Below are positions 26,129-34,267 of a stretch of 64,000 nucleotides of DNA, piece after piece. The notes under the pieces are model-generated. The model ran no database searches and was not told where the DNA came from. It saw nothing but the letters and a program-made list of their open reading frames with translations. The position numbers and the translations under genes are program-made. This DNA comes from Umboniibacter marinipuniceus. Its GTDB lineage: Bacteria > Pseudomonadota > Gammaproteobacteria > Pseudomonadales > DSM-25080. The number at the start of each line of letters is the position of its first letter. The first letter of the stretch is position 1. The DNA is taken from assembly GCF_003688415.1 (NCBI RefSeq), contig NZ_REFJ01000007.1, positions 1 through 64,000 on the forward strand. The letters are read 5' to 3'.

Positions 26129-27484
26129 TCAGTAAAAATCACCAGCCGCTCCCGGAAAAACAACAGGGCTCTCGTGCCCGCCTACTGAGACCGAACTGAC
26201 CCCATACAGGTAGTTGTCAATCACCATATTCTCCAACGTAAACTCACTTACGTTGCCCACCCATCGAGAGTGAGTCCATTCGGACTCTGTGGTAAGTCTC
26301 CAATAGACACGATAGCCTGCGGCATCGTCCACCGGCTGCCACGTTAATGTTGTGCTTGGTGCCACTTGACCCGATATTTTAACTTCAGCTGGCGGCGCAG
26401 GCGCCCAGGCTAATGCTGCTAGCGAGAGTGTATTAAGGGAAGTTAGTTTGGCAGTAAAATCGAAGTCCACATAGTCAATGGTATCACCGTAGTGACGGCC
26501 CTCCTCGTTACGGAGGTCCTGATGTTGACGGTCGTAGTGTTCGTTGACCTCCATAATTCTCACTGCGGGATAGCCCGCCTGATTAAATGGAAAGTGATGG
26601 CCGCCTCGCCCAAATCGGTCCAAGCGATAGACCAGCATGACATCTAGATTGGTCATATATTGGTCTGCCTGGGCCTTGATAAAACGCGCTAAGTTGCGCG
26701 AGGCGGAGTCATTTTCGCCGCCGCTAAAGTAACGTTCACGCGCCTCTTCTGGGGTCTCGCTGATTTTTACTCCTTCCGAAAAGACCCGCACACTGTGGTT
26801 ATCTATAACTCCATTAATACCCGCGATGTTGCCGATCATGTCGTTGTTGATCACCGCCTGCAGGTGCCAGTCATTGGCGGCCGCATAGTCCGCTAATATT
26901 TTCCCTCCGTAGAGGCCTTGTTCTTCGCCGGATAACGCCGCAAACACGATGTTGCCGTCGAATTCGTATTTCGACAGAACCCTAGCGGCCTCGATAACAC
27001 CAGCCACACCTGAGGCATTATCATTAGCTCCAGGTGAAGCAGCTGAGCTATTCAGCGGGTCGCTGACACGGGAATCGATATCGCCCGACATCACAACATA
27101 GCGGTTCGAATTTTTCTTGCCTTTCAGCACCGCAATGACATTAACAATTTCTGTAGGCGTTGGTATCCGTCGTCCTTCAACGGTATCGCTGATCAGCATA
27201 ACCTCAAGGCAACCTCCACAAGCGTTAGAGATTTGCGCGAATTCTTCCGCGATCCATCGGCGAGCAGCGCCGATGCCTGTGGTTTCAGATTGGGTTTCAC
27301 TAAGACTGTGTCGCGTCCCAAAACTCACCAGCATCTCTACATCTTGATGGAGTCGTTCTGCGCTCGCCGACTGGCCAATATCATAAAGCCTTATATCTTC
27401 AGCGGGTGGTACTCGGTGAGTGTTTGCCGTGGCAGCGCTTACCAAAAATACGGCAGTGGTTAGCGCGATTATTTTTAACATCAT
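26129..27484 (-). CDS. secreted M28-family peptidase with C-terminal Fn3-like domain
   Basis: A signal peptide (MMLKIIALTTAVFLVSAATA) precedes an M28 zinc-peptidase catalytic domain, as in bacterial aminopeptidases. The bridging-aspartate loop SPGANDNASG, the general-base pair in LSGEEQGLYG, the NNDMIGN ligand segment and a late histidine in GRGGHHFPFN are present. The usual first zinc ligand (H-x-D-S) reads D-I-D-S here. The last 90 residues (VKISGQVAPSTTLTWQPVDDAAGYRVYWR) are a fibronectin-III-like domain. I place the start at the ATG at 27484, giving 451 aa. The open frame extends to 27793, but that part overlaps the divergent Mpo1-like gene and looks non-coding. Confidence 0.85.
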   Translation of the reverse strand: MMLKIIALTTAVFLVSAATANTHRVPPAEDIRLYDIGQSASAERLHQDVEMLVSFGTRHSLSETQSETTGIGAARRWIAEEFAQISNACGGCLEVMLISDTVEGRRIPTPTEIVNVIAVLKGKKNSNRYVVMSGDIDSRVSDPLNSSAASPGANDNASGVAGVIEAARVLSKYEFDGNIVFAALSGEEQGLYGGKILADYAAANDWHLQAVINNDMIGNIAGINGVIDNHSVRVFSEGVKISETPEEARERYFSGGENDSASRNLARFIKAQADQYMTNLDVMLVYRLDRFGRGGHHFPFNQAGYPAVRIMEVNEHYDRQHQDLRNEEGRHYGDTIDYVDFDFTAKLTSLNTLSLAALAWAPAPPAEVKISGQVAPSTTLTWQPVDDAAGYRVYWRLTTESEWTHSRWVGNVSEFTLENMVIDNYLYGVSSVSVGGHESPVVFPGAAGDFY

Positions 27485-27565
27485 AAGAGGTGTCGCCTTT
27501 TTGCTTTCAGTAGGCTTTACTGTACGATATAACATCATAATTGGTCTAACGGATGAGGGGATTTC

Positions 27566-27904
27566 GTGAAACGCTATAAAAGCTTTAACGATTTTTGGCC
27601 GCACTATGTTCGCGAACATGCGAAGCCTTCCACGCGGATGCTCCATTTTATTGGCACTTCGCTTATTTTGCCGCTCGTCTATCTTGGTATCACCACTAGT
27701 AGCTACTGGTTCCTTAGCATACCGCTGGTCGCATATGGGCTTGCTTGGACCGGGCATTTCTTCATCGAAAGAAATCGTCCGGCGACCTTTCAATACCCAC
27801 TTTGGTCGCTACTTGGAGACTTTAAGATGTTTGCCTATATGCTGCAGGGAAAGATGGCTGCCGAGGTGACGCGATGCAGAGAACTGAATAGTGAAAACAC
27901 TTAA
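27566..27904 (+). CDS. Mpo1-like (DUF962) membrane protein
   Basis: This 112-aa protein belongs to the DUF962/YGL010w family, whose yeast member Mpo1 is an Fe(II)-dependent dioxygenase in alpha-oxidation of 2-hydroxy fatty acids. The family start FNDFWPHYVREHAKPSTRMLHFIGT is clear. Two hydrophobic segments follow, then the second conserved region AWTGHFFIERNRPATFQYPLWSL. The His residues expected for iron (HxxE-like HFFIE and N-terminal H) are present. It overlaps the patatin gene by 14 bases, so the two are cotranscribed. Bacterial members of this short form are mostly uncharacterised, so the enzymatic role is inferred. Confidence 0.85.
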   Translation: MKRYKSFNDFWPHYVREHAKPSTRMLHFIGTSLILPLVYLGITTSSYWFLSIPLVAYGLAWTGHFFIERNRPATFQYPLWSLLGDFKMFAYMLQGKMAAEVTRCRELNSENT

Positions 27905-30131
27905 TAGTCATTTATCCTGGCTCCTGCCATTCATCTTGATCCTTCTGGTTCCACCTAAGGCATTAGCTGATTGCCCACCGGCAGAAGAACGACTCTGTAT
28001 TGGTGTTGTCCTTGGTGGCGGTGGCGCTCGAGGCGGCGCTCACGTAGGGGTATTGAAAGTCCTTGAAGAAGAAGGCATTCCAGTCGATGTCATTGCTGGT
28101 ACCAGTGTCGGTTCGTTTATTGGCGGCCTTTATGCGATGGGCAAAACGCCCGATGAGATTGAGGAAATTCTCCGCTCCACCGCTTGGGAGGAGGGACTTA
28201 ATGATTCCGTAGAACGGGAGGATATGCCGTTCAGGCGGAAACGTCAGTCCGACGCCTTCCCCATCAATCCTGAATTGGGGTTTGATGGCACTGAGTTTAA
28301 GTTTCCTAAGGGCGTTGCTCAGGGGCAGCGGATGGGGGAGTTGATTCAACGCTCAGTAGGCAGCCTTCCCGATTTAGAAAGCTTCGATGATCTTCTCATC
28401 ACTTACCGTGCCGTTGCTGCAGACATCGAAACAGGCGAGGCGGTTGTTATTGACAACGGCGCACTCTTTAGCGCCATGCAAGCCTCGATGTCCATTCCAG
28501 GGGTGGTTCGCCCTTTTGAATACAATGGCCGCCTGCTTGTCGACGGCGGAATTGCTAATAATCTACCCGTTGATGTGGTGCGCGAGCTCGGTGCCGATAT
28601 CATCATTGCCGTTGATATCGGCACCGCGCTTCCTACCCGTGATCAGCTGACTTCATCGGTTGCAGTACTCAATCAGTTAGTCGACTTTTTGATTAAAGAT
28701 AACGTTGAGTATCAAAAGTCATTATTAGGCGAACAGGATATCCTGTTAACTCCGAGGAATGATGACGTCAACATGTTAGATTTCGACGCTTTCTCAAATT
28801 CTATTCAAATAGGCTATGACGAAGCGAACAAACGCAGAGCATTGATCACCCAAATTGACGTGCCCACTTCAGCCTGGGAAAGATTTTCCTCAAGGCGAAA
28901 TGCAATCGCTGAGCCCGAACTGCGAGTTGTAGCGGTTAATATTGAAAATCATTCTCGCCTTCGTGACAGCATCATTGTTGAACGCCTTGGCTTTGAAGTG
29001 GGTGATCAGTTTGACCAAACTACGGTGCAGGAGGGCATTGACCGCACCTATGCACTTGACGTGTTTGAACGAATTGACTATCACGTTGAAGATACGGCCG
29101 AAGGTCAAGTGCTTAATATCGCTGCCACAGAGAAAAGTTGGGGGCCCGGCTATTTAGACTTCCAGTTTCAAATGCAGGATGACTATAAAGGCTCAAGCGA
29201 ATTCTCGTTGGGAGCTGCTTGGACCATGACGAATATTAATGATCTAGGCGCCGAATGGCGTACCGTAGTTGTGGGCGGTACCGACAAGCTCATTGCTACC
29301 GATTTGTATTTCCCGTTGGAATGGGCACCGCTCAATCATTACATTAGCACTGGCGTCATCTACAAGCGCGATCAACTCTATATCGATACCGGCAATAACC
29401 TCTTAGCCAACAGTATACAGAGTGAAGTCACTACGTTTCTTGGGCAAGGCTGGAATTTCAGTAATAAGTCACGTGTTGAAGTAGGCGCCCTGTATTCCGA
29501 CGGCTATGTGGCACTACCGGATATTGGAGACCCTGTTTTTAATGGAGGACGCGTGCAGTACAACAGCCGTGGCCTCTACGCTGAATATTTTTATGACAGC
29601 TTAGATAATGCTGATTTTGCTCGTCGTGGGCGTATTTTTCATGTTCGGTTTGAAGATCGTAAAGACTCCATCGACGGTGACCGAGGCACTCCTCAGACAT
29701 TGGAAACAACCTGGCTGGAAGTCTACTCTATCGGAGATCATACCTTCAGCGGCCAAGTCCGAGCCGAAAGCTTCAGATCCGATGAGGTTGACGTCACTGT
29801 TCGTCAATTTGAGCTGGGCGGCTTTTTGAATCTATCTGGGCTCCCCCCATCTAGCCTGAGTGGCAACCACCTTCGTTACGCCAATATTGTTTATAAGTAT
29901 CGACTTCTCGAAAATGACTTCGGCTTATTTAAATCACCAATTTACCTTGGCGCCAGCTACGAAATGGGCAATGTGTGGGACAAGCGCGACCAGATTGACC
30001 ATCAAAGCCTCATCGAATCAGGCTCAGTATTCACCGGCATTGACAGCCCGCTCGGGCCAATATACTTGGCTTACGCAAAAGCAGAAGGCGGTTTCGATAG
30101 CTTTTACTTCTATCTCGGCAGCCACTATTAG
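27891..30131 (+). CDS. patatin-like phospholipase with POTRA and Omp85-type barrel (type Vd-like)
   Basis: A signal peptide (about 1-26) is followed by a patatin domain (about 35-235). That domain has the oxyanion loop GGGGARGGAHVGV, the nucleophile motif GTSVG and the catalytic Asp in VDGGIANN. A single POTRA-like region follows (about 330-410), then a C-terminal 16-stranded Omp85/surface-antigen barrel ending FYLGSHY. This architecture is that of PlpD-type class Vd secretion proteins and RssA-like outer-membrane phospholipases. At 746 aa it is full length. The GTG start overlaps the Mpo1-like gene. Lipid release coupled to 2-hydroxy fatty acid degradation is an inference from that coupling. 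Confidence 0.9.
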   Translation: MKTLNSHLSWLLPFILILLVPPKALADCPPAEERLCIGVVLGGGGARGGAHVGVLKVLEEEGIPVDVIAGTSVGSFIGGLYAMGKTPDEIEEILRSTAWEEGLNDSVEREDMPFRRKRQSDAFPINPELGFDGTEFKFPKGVAQGQRMGELIQRSVGSLPDLESFDDLLITYRAVAADIETGEAVVIDNGALFSAMQASMSIPGVVRPFEYNGRLLVDGGIANNLPVDVVRELGADIIIAVDIGTALPTRDQLTSSVAVLNQLVDFLIKDNVEYQKSLLGEQDILLTPRNDDVNMLDFDAFSNSIQIGYDEANKRRALITQIDVPTSAWERFSSRRNAIAEPELRVVAVNIENHSRLRDSIIVERLGFEVGDQFDQTTVQEGIDRTYALDVFERIDYHVEDTAEGQVLNIAATEKSWGPGYLDFQFQMQDDYKGSSEFSLGAAWTMTNINDLGAEWRTVVVGGTDKLIATDLYFPLEWAPLNHYISTGVIYKRDQLYIDTGNNLLANSIQSEVTTFLGQGWNFSNKSRVEVGALYSDGYVALPDIGDPVFNGGRVQYNSRGLYAEYFYDSLDNADFARRGRIFHVRFEDRKDSIDGDRGTPQTLETTWLEVYSIGDHTFSGQVRAESFRSDEVDVTVRQFELGGFLNLSGLPPSSLSGNHLRYANIVYKYRLLENDFGLFKSPIYLGASYEMGNVWDKRDQIDHQSLIESGSVFTGIDSPLGPIYLAYAKAEGGFDSFYFYLGSHY

Positions 30132-30170
30132 GCATTTCGCACGATGCTCTCAAATGCGAAAGGGCAACGC

Positions 30171-31535
30171 CTAGATAATCCTCGAAAAACGTTGAGTAGC
30201 CTGCTCCGTAAGATAGGCATCAAAGACCATGGCTACACGGCGAACCAACAGTCGGTGCTCGAACCAAATGCGTATACAGTCAGGTTCAAGCGTCAGCAGG
30301 CCATCTTTCTCGAGTTCGACAAGCTGAAGAAGCTCAGCGGCAAAGTAATCATCGAAATCTATTCCAAACGCCTGCGCTATGGCTATTTTATCCACCTTGT
30401 GTTGGCACATAATTGCTTGTATCACTGCCCCACGAAGCTCATCTTCAGAGCTAAGTACCACCCCGCGCTCTACGGCCACATCCATTTTGGCAACCGCTTC
30501 ATGATACTCGGCTAACTCCTTCATGTTCTGACAAATCACCGCACCGACCTGGCTGATTGCAGAAACCCCTAAGCCTAAGAGGTCAATTGCGCCATGATCC
30601 GTGTATCCCTGAAAGTTACGCGTTAATCGCCCGTTTTGGGCGGCAATCGCTAACTCATCCTCGGGCTTCGCGAAATGATCCATACCAATTTCCACCATTC
30701 CCGCCTCAGTAAGCTTTGTGATCGCTAGCGCCATTAACGTCAGCTTGAGTTGTGCATCGGGCAACTCATTGGAGGCGATCAGCCGTTGAGCCTTAAAGCG
30801 TGAAGGCATATGCGCATAGCTAAAGAGAGATACTCGATCCACACTCATTGCCAACACGTCTTCCAAGGTCTGACTGAATGTGCGCTCAGTTTGACGCGGC
30901 AAACCATAGATCAAATCTACACTCACTGACTTGAAACCAAGTGTCTTCGCCGCCACAACGAGGTTGGCGATATGCTGAGTACTCTGCGGGCGATTAATAG
31001 CTTCCTGTACCTGGCTATCGGTATCCTGAACGCCAATACTCAAACGATTAAAACCAAGCGAGTAAAGATGGCTTAAATAGCCTTCATCCACCTCGCGCGC
31101 ATCAATTTCAATCCCGAGCTCGGCATCGTCGACGAAATCAAACGCTTCGCGCAGGCCAGAGATTAGCTCGCTCATTTGCGTCTGCGTTAGATAACTCGGC
31201 GTTCCGCCACCCAAGTGAAGGTGCTGTACCCGTCTACCTCGAAAAAGCTTGGCGCGTGCGTTTATCTCCTGGCGAAGCGAAGTAAGATAGCGTTGAGCTC
31301 GATCTGAAGAGTTGCTAACTACTTTGTTGCAGCCGCAGTAGTAGCAGAGCTTGTGGCAGAAAGGGATATGCACATACAGACTAAAGTTGCCTGTTCTCGT
31401 TAAGGCTGCAGCCTTGAACGCCGAATTATCAATATCAGCGGAAAACTCAAGCGCGGTGGGGTATGAAGTGTAACGCGGACCGCTGAGATCATACTTCTGA
31501 ATAAGACGGGTACTAAATGGGAGGGCTGCAGACAT
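30171..31535 (-). CDS. hemN: oxygen-independent coproporphyrinogen III oxidase HemN
   Basis: HemN is a radical-SAM enzyme that converts coproporphyrinogen III to protoporphyrinogen IX in haem synthesis without oxygen. The cluster motif is in HIPFCHKLCYYCGCNK (C-x3-C-x2-C, with the extra Cys typical of true HemN). LHLGGGTPSYL and the N-terminal trip-wire region KYDLSGPRYTSYPTA are present, and the total is 454 aa, matching E. coli HemN. These features separate it from the shorter HemW-like proteins. A sigma-70 promoter is visible upstream. I saw no FNR box (TTGAT-N4-ATCAA) in the 67-bp spacer. Confidence 0.96.
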   Translation of the reverse strand: MSAALPFSTRLIQKYDLSGPRYTSYPTALEFSADIDNSAFKAAALTRTGNFSLYVHIPFCHKLCYYCGCNKVVSNSSDRAQRYLTSLRQEINARAKLFRGRRVQHLHLGGGTPSYLTQTQMSELISGLREAFDFVDDAELGIEIDAREVDEGYLSHLYSLGFNRLSIGVQDTDSQVQEAINRPQSTQHIANLVVAAKTLGFKSVSVDLIYGLPRQTERTFSQTLEDVLAMSVDRVSLFSYAHMPSRFKAQRLIASNELPDAQLKLTLMALAITKLTEAGMVEIGMDHFAKPEDELAIAAQNGRLTRNFQGYTDHGAIDLLGLGVSAISQVGAVICQNMKELAEYHEAVAKMDVAVERGVVLSSEDELRGAVIQAIMCQHKVDKIAIAQAFGIDFDDYFAAELLQLVELEKDGLLTLEPDCIRIWFEHRLLVRRVAMVFDAYLTEQATQRFSRII

Positions 31536-31562
31536 AACACTACCTTAACTAAGACTAGGCTC

Positions 31563-31590
31563 ATTATAACCACAATTTTTGTAAGGTAAA
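31563..31590 (-). promoter_or_regulatory. sigma-70 promoter for hemN
   Basis: On the minus strand TTTACC (-35), a 16-bp spacer and a perfect TATAAT (-10) lie 28-55 bases before the hemN start. The -10 is consensus; the -35 matches at four positions. Confidence 0.5.
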
Positions 31591-31602
31591 TTAGTTGCAC
31601 GG

Positions 31603-32604
31603 CTAATTTTGCCGCCACACGAATAGCCGAGCCGCCAAAGCCAACGCAACAACAGTGGTAACCGCGAGAACCAATAACGGTATTGCTACATCCGCTAACG
31701 TAGCACCCTCCAGCATAATGCTTCGTGCTGCCTCCAGCATATGCGTCAGCGGAAACACGGCGGCTAACCAATGAACCACTTCAGGTGAGCCCTCTAAAGA
31801 GAACCAAACACCCGATAACATCATCATTGGCCAAGTAACCAGATTTAGTAGGCCTCCCGCCAACTCTTCGCTCTGCGTGCGCGACGCCATTAAAAGCGAA
31901 AGACTAATCATGGAAGCTGCACCTAATATCGCAACAACTAGCATCAACCAGCGTGAGCCAAGCACCACAAAATCAAACATCAAATCCATCGCGATGAAGA
32001 TCACGCTGGTGATCAAAGTGACTACTACTAAGCGCGACACGACCTGTGCAGCCAGAAAGCTGAGAGCACTCACCGGCGTCGCCTGAAAGCGCTTCAGCAC
32101 GCCATTCTTTCGATAGCGGACAATGACATAGCCAACCCCAAAGAGACAACTGAACATCATATTCATGCCCAAAATTCCCGGCACCACCCAATCTAGGTAA
32201 CGAATGGCTTCGCCACTAACAGGTAACGCTTCCAGCGGCTCATCCGTGACCGACAATATCATTCTCTCAACCACATAACTCTTTGGTGAGTCGCTATTTA
32301 GCCAGTAGGTGCCATCCCCTAGGATGATATCTATTTGGTGATGCTGCAGGCGCTGCATGGCCGACGCTAAGTGACTGTAACGAACCGTCTCGAGGTACTT
32401 TAATTCACCTACCTCAAAGACCAGCTCCTCACTACTTACTGCCGCAACAACACCAACCTTGTAGAGCGCTTTATCGTCGTTGCCAAACATAAACGCGAAG
32501 CCAACTATGAGCAACACGGGAAAGAGTAGATTCCAACTTAGCGTGGATCGATCCCGTAAGAATTCAATATTACGAGCCTTCAGAATAGCCAAAAATGCTT
32601 TCAT
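31603..32604 (-). CDS. ABC-2 type transporter permease
   Basis: This 333-aa permease has an N-terminal membrane segment (WNLLFPVLLIVGFAFMFG, about 25-42) and a periplasmic loop of about 120 residues. Five further membrane segments lie in the C-terminal half, including the ABC-2 stretch GILGMNMMFSCLFGVGYVIVRYRKNGVLKRFQATPVS. It lies 8 bp after the ATP-binding gene. Together they form a two-gene exporter of the NatAB/YhhJ-like class. Substrates of such exporters range from Na+ to drugs and lipids, and none is indicated here. Confidence 0.9.
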   Translation of the reverse strand: MKAFLAILKARNIEFLRDRSTLSWNLLFPVLLIVGFAFMFGNDDKALYKVGVVAAVSSEELVFEVGELKYLETVRYSHLASAMQRLQHHQIDIILGDGTYWLNSDSPKSYVVERMILSVTDEPLEALPVSGEAIRYLDWVVPGILGMNMMFSCLFGVGYVIVRYRKNGVLKRFQATPVSALSFLAAQVVSRLVVVTLITSVIFIAMDLMFDFVVLGSRWLMLVVAILGAASMISLSLLMASRTQSEELAGGLLNLVTWPMMMLSGVWFSLEGSPEVVHWLAAVFPLTHMLEAARSIMLEGATLADVAIPLLVLAVTTVVALALAARLFVWRQN

Positions 32605-32612
32605 CGTAACCT

Positions 32613-33497
32613 CTAGACCCGCAAGGAGTGGCCGGTTAATAACAAAAATAGATCCTCGAGGGTGGGCGATTCAATCCGCAAGCCATCCAATGGGACCCCT
32701 TCCGCAGCCAATTGCTTAACGGCTTCACCGACTTGCTCCGTTGAGAACTGAACAAAATCACCCGCATCGATCAATGGTGGCGAAATACTCAATGCAGATA
32801 GATCTGTTCCGCGGGGAAGCTTTATCAATGAACCTTCGAAGTGCTTGGTGAGCAAGTCTCGTGGTGTTCCCTGCTCGACGATGGCGCCGGCATCAACGAT
32901 CGCAATTTCATCGCACAGAAATTCCGCTTCGTCCATGTAATGGGTGGTCAACAGAATGCTCTTACCGCGCCCCTTAATCCGTTCAATTAATTCCCAGAAG
33001 TGTCGTCGAGCCTGAGGATCTAAACCGGTAGTTGGTTCATCCAAGAAGATTAGGTCTGGATCATTCACCAGAGCAATGGCCAACAGTAACCGCTGCCGTT
33101 GACCACCCGACAATTTACGATTATCGCGATCGATAAAATCACTCAATGAGCAATCTTCGATTAGCTGCTCCAACGGTAGGTGATGGTGATAGAGTGTTGC
33201 AAATAACGCTAGCGACTCTCGAACCGTGAGAAAATCCTGAAGCGCTGTGCTTTGAAACTGAATACCAATGCGCTGAGCATAATCCCGACTAATCGGTTGA
33301 CCGCGAAATAACACCTGCCCGGTATCGGGCAACTGAATACCCTCTAACAGTTCAATCGTTGTGGTCTTCCCCGCGCCATTTGGCCCTAACAGCCCAAAAC
33401 AGGTCCCCGCCTTAATACTAAAACTGAGATCATTAACAGCGACTACCTCTCCATAGCGTTTCGAGATGTTCTGCGCTGACAGAATTATATCGGCCAT
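32613..33497 (-). CDS. ABC transporter ATP-binding protein
   Basis: A single nucleotide-binding domain with Walker A GPNGAGKTTT (about 39-48), Q-loop, signature LSGGQRQR, Walker B LIFLDEPTTGLDP and the H-loop LLTTHYMDEAE is present. The C-terminal extension of about 70 residues is common in ABC-2 exporter ATPases (CcmA/NatA style). At 294 aa it is complete. It is the first gene of the exporter pair. Confidence 0.93.
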   Translation of the reverse strand: MADIILSAQNISKRYGEVVAVNDLSFSIKAGTCFGLLGPNGAGKTTTIELLEGIQLPDTGQVLFRGQPISRDYAQRIGIQFQSTALQDFLTVRESLALFATLYHHHLPLEQLIEDCSLSDFIDRDNRKLSGGQRQRLLLAIALVNDPDLIFLDEPTTGLDPQARRHFWELIERIKGRGKSILLTTHYMDEAEFLCDEIAIVDAGAIVEQGTPRDLLTKHFEGSLIKLPRGTDLSALSISPPLIDAGDFVQFSTEQVGEAVKQLAAEGVPLDGLRIESPTLEDLFLLLTGHSLRV

Positions 33498-33748
33498 AAA
33501 AGATCCAATTTAGTCCACCGTAAGTTGTGATGACTATAGCTTGAAAGACAACTATTTTCCTAGCACCCAATTAGGGTAGACGAGCTCACATGCCATTTGG
33601 ATTCAAATTAAATTAATTTCACTTTTTTTCATCTTTTTACAATTTTTTTGCATCCAAAGTTGAACGCCACGCGTCTTTTTCTACAAAGGGTCCCCCAACG
33701 GTTGTCATGAGACACACCGCCCTTTGTTACTTGTTAAGGAAGATAATC

Positions 33749-34267
33749 ATGAAAACTTGGATTGCTACTACTGCTGCTGTACTTATGACCTCAAACATCG
33801 CGTTAGCTGACACTTGCCAACCTGGTTACGACTCTGTTGAAGACGCCATTATCGCCACCCTCAACGAGGCTAACCCAAACTCTATCCGCTCCGATGCCAT
33901 GGTGATTGGTGAAGTCTATGAACTAAATGACCGCTACTTCGCTTCTCATGACTCGTTAACGGAAGGCCGAAGTGGTGGCACGGTTAAGCTTCGCCATCCT
34001 GCTGGCGCTGAAACCGCTGCACTCTTTCGCACATCAGGCGAATTGAGCTCTGATCTTGATAATCAGCGCGTGAACCACTCAGACCGTCGCGCTGCATCAC
34101 AACACGATGTTGCCTATTATGTGGCTGACGCGTCGGGGCAGCTGTTTGTCGCTGAACCCGGCGATAGCCGCTATGACCAAGTCTCTACCGAACGAGGCGA
34201 GGCGCGAGTGGCAACTAACGTTGATGAAATCGCCATCGTGGCGGCAATGATTGCTGATGACTGCTAA
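33749..34267 (+). CDS. secreted DUF4329-like protein
   Basis: A signal peptide (MKTWIATTAAVLMTSNIALA) precedes a domain of 150 residues. Its pattern matches DUF4329 as I remember it, a JAB/MPN-like domain often found in Rhs and toxin proteins. Visible parts are an N-terminal helix AIIATLNEANPNSIR, then strands, then SSDLDNQRVNHSDRRAASQHDVAYYVADASGQLF. The HTH metal motif of that domain is replaced by RTS (ALFRTSGEL), so it may be catalytically dead. AAGGA lies upstream of the ATG at 33749. The gene stands alone, and its stop overlaps the convergent DUF2855 stop by 4 bases. The family assignment is moderate and the function unknown. Confidence 0.6.
   Translation: MKTWIATTAAVLMTSNIALADTCQPGYDSVEDAIIATLNEANPNSIRSDAMVIGEVYELNDRYFASHDSLTEGRSGGTVKLRHPAGAETAALFRTSGELSSDLDNQRVNHSDRRAASQHDVAYYVADASGQLFVAEPGDSRYDQVSTERGEARVATNVDEIAIVAAMIADDC

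Noticed and set aside
27485-27793. 103-residue N-terminal extension of the M28 peptidase frame
   Set aside because: It lies antisense to the well-supported Mpo1-like gene, lacks family similarity, and would bury the signal peptide that begins at 27484.
31536-31602. FNR box upstream of hemN
   Set aside because: No TTGAT-N4-ATCAA or close variant was found in this spacer, although hemN is often FNR-controlled.
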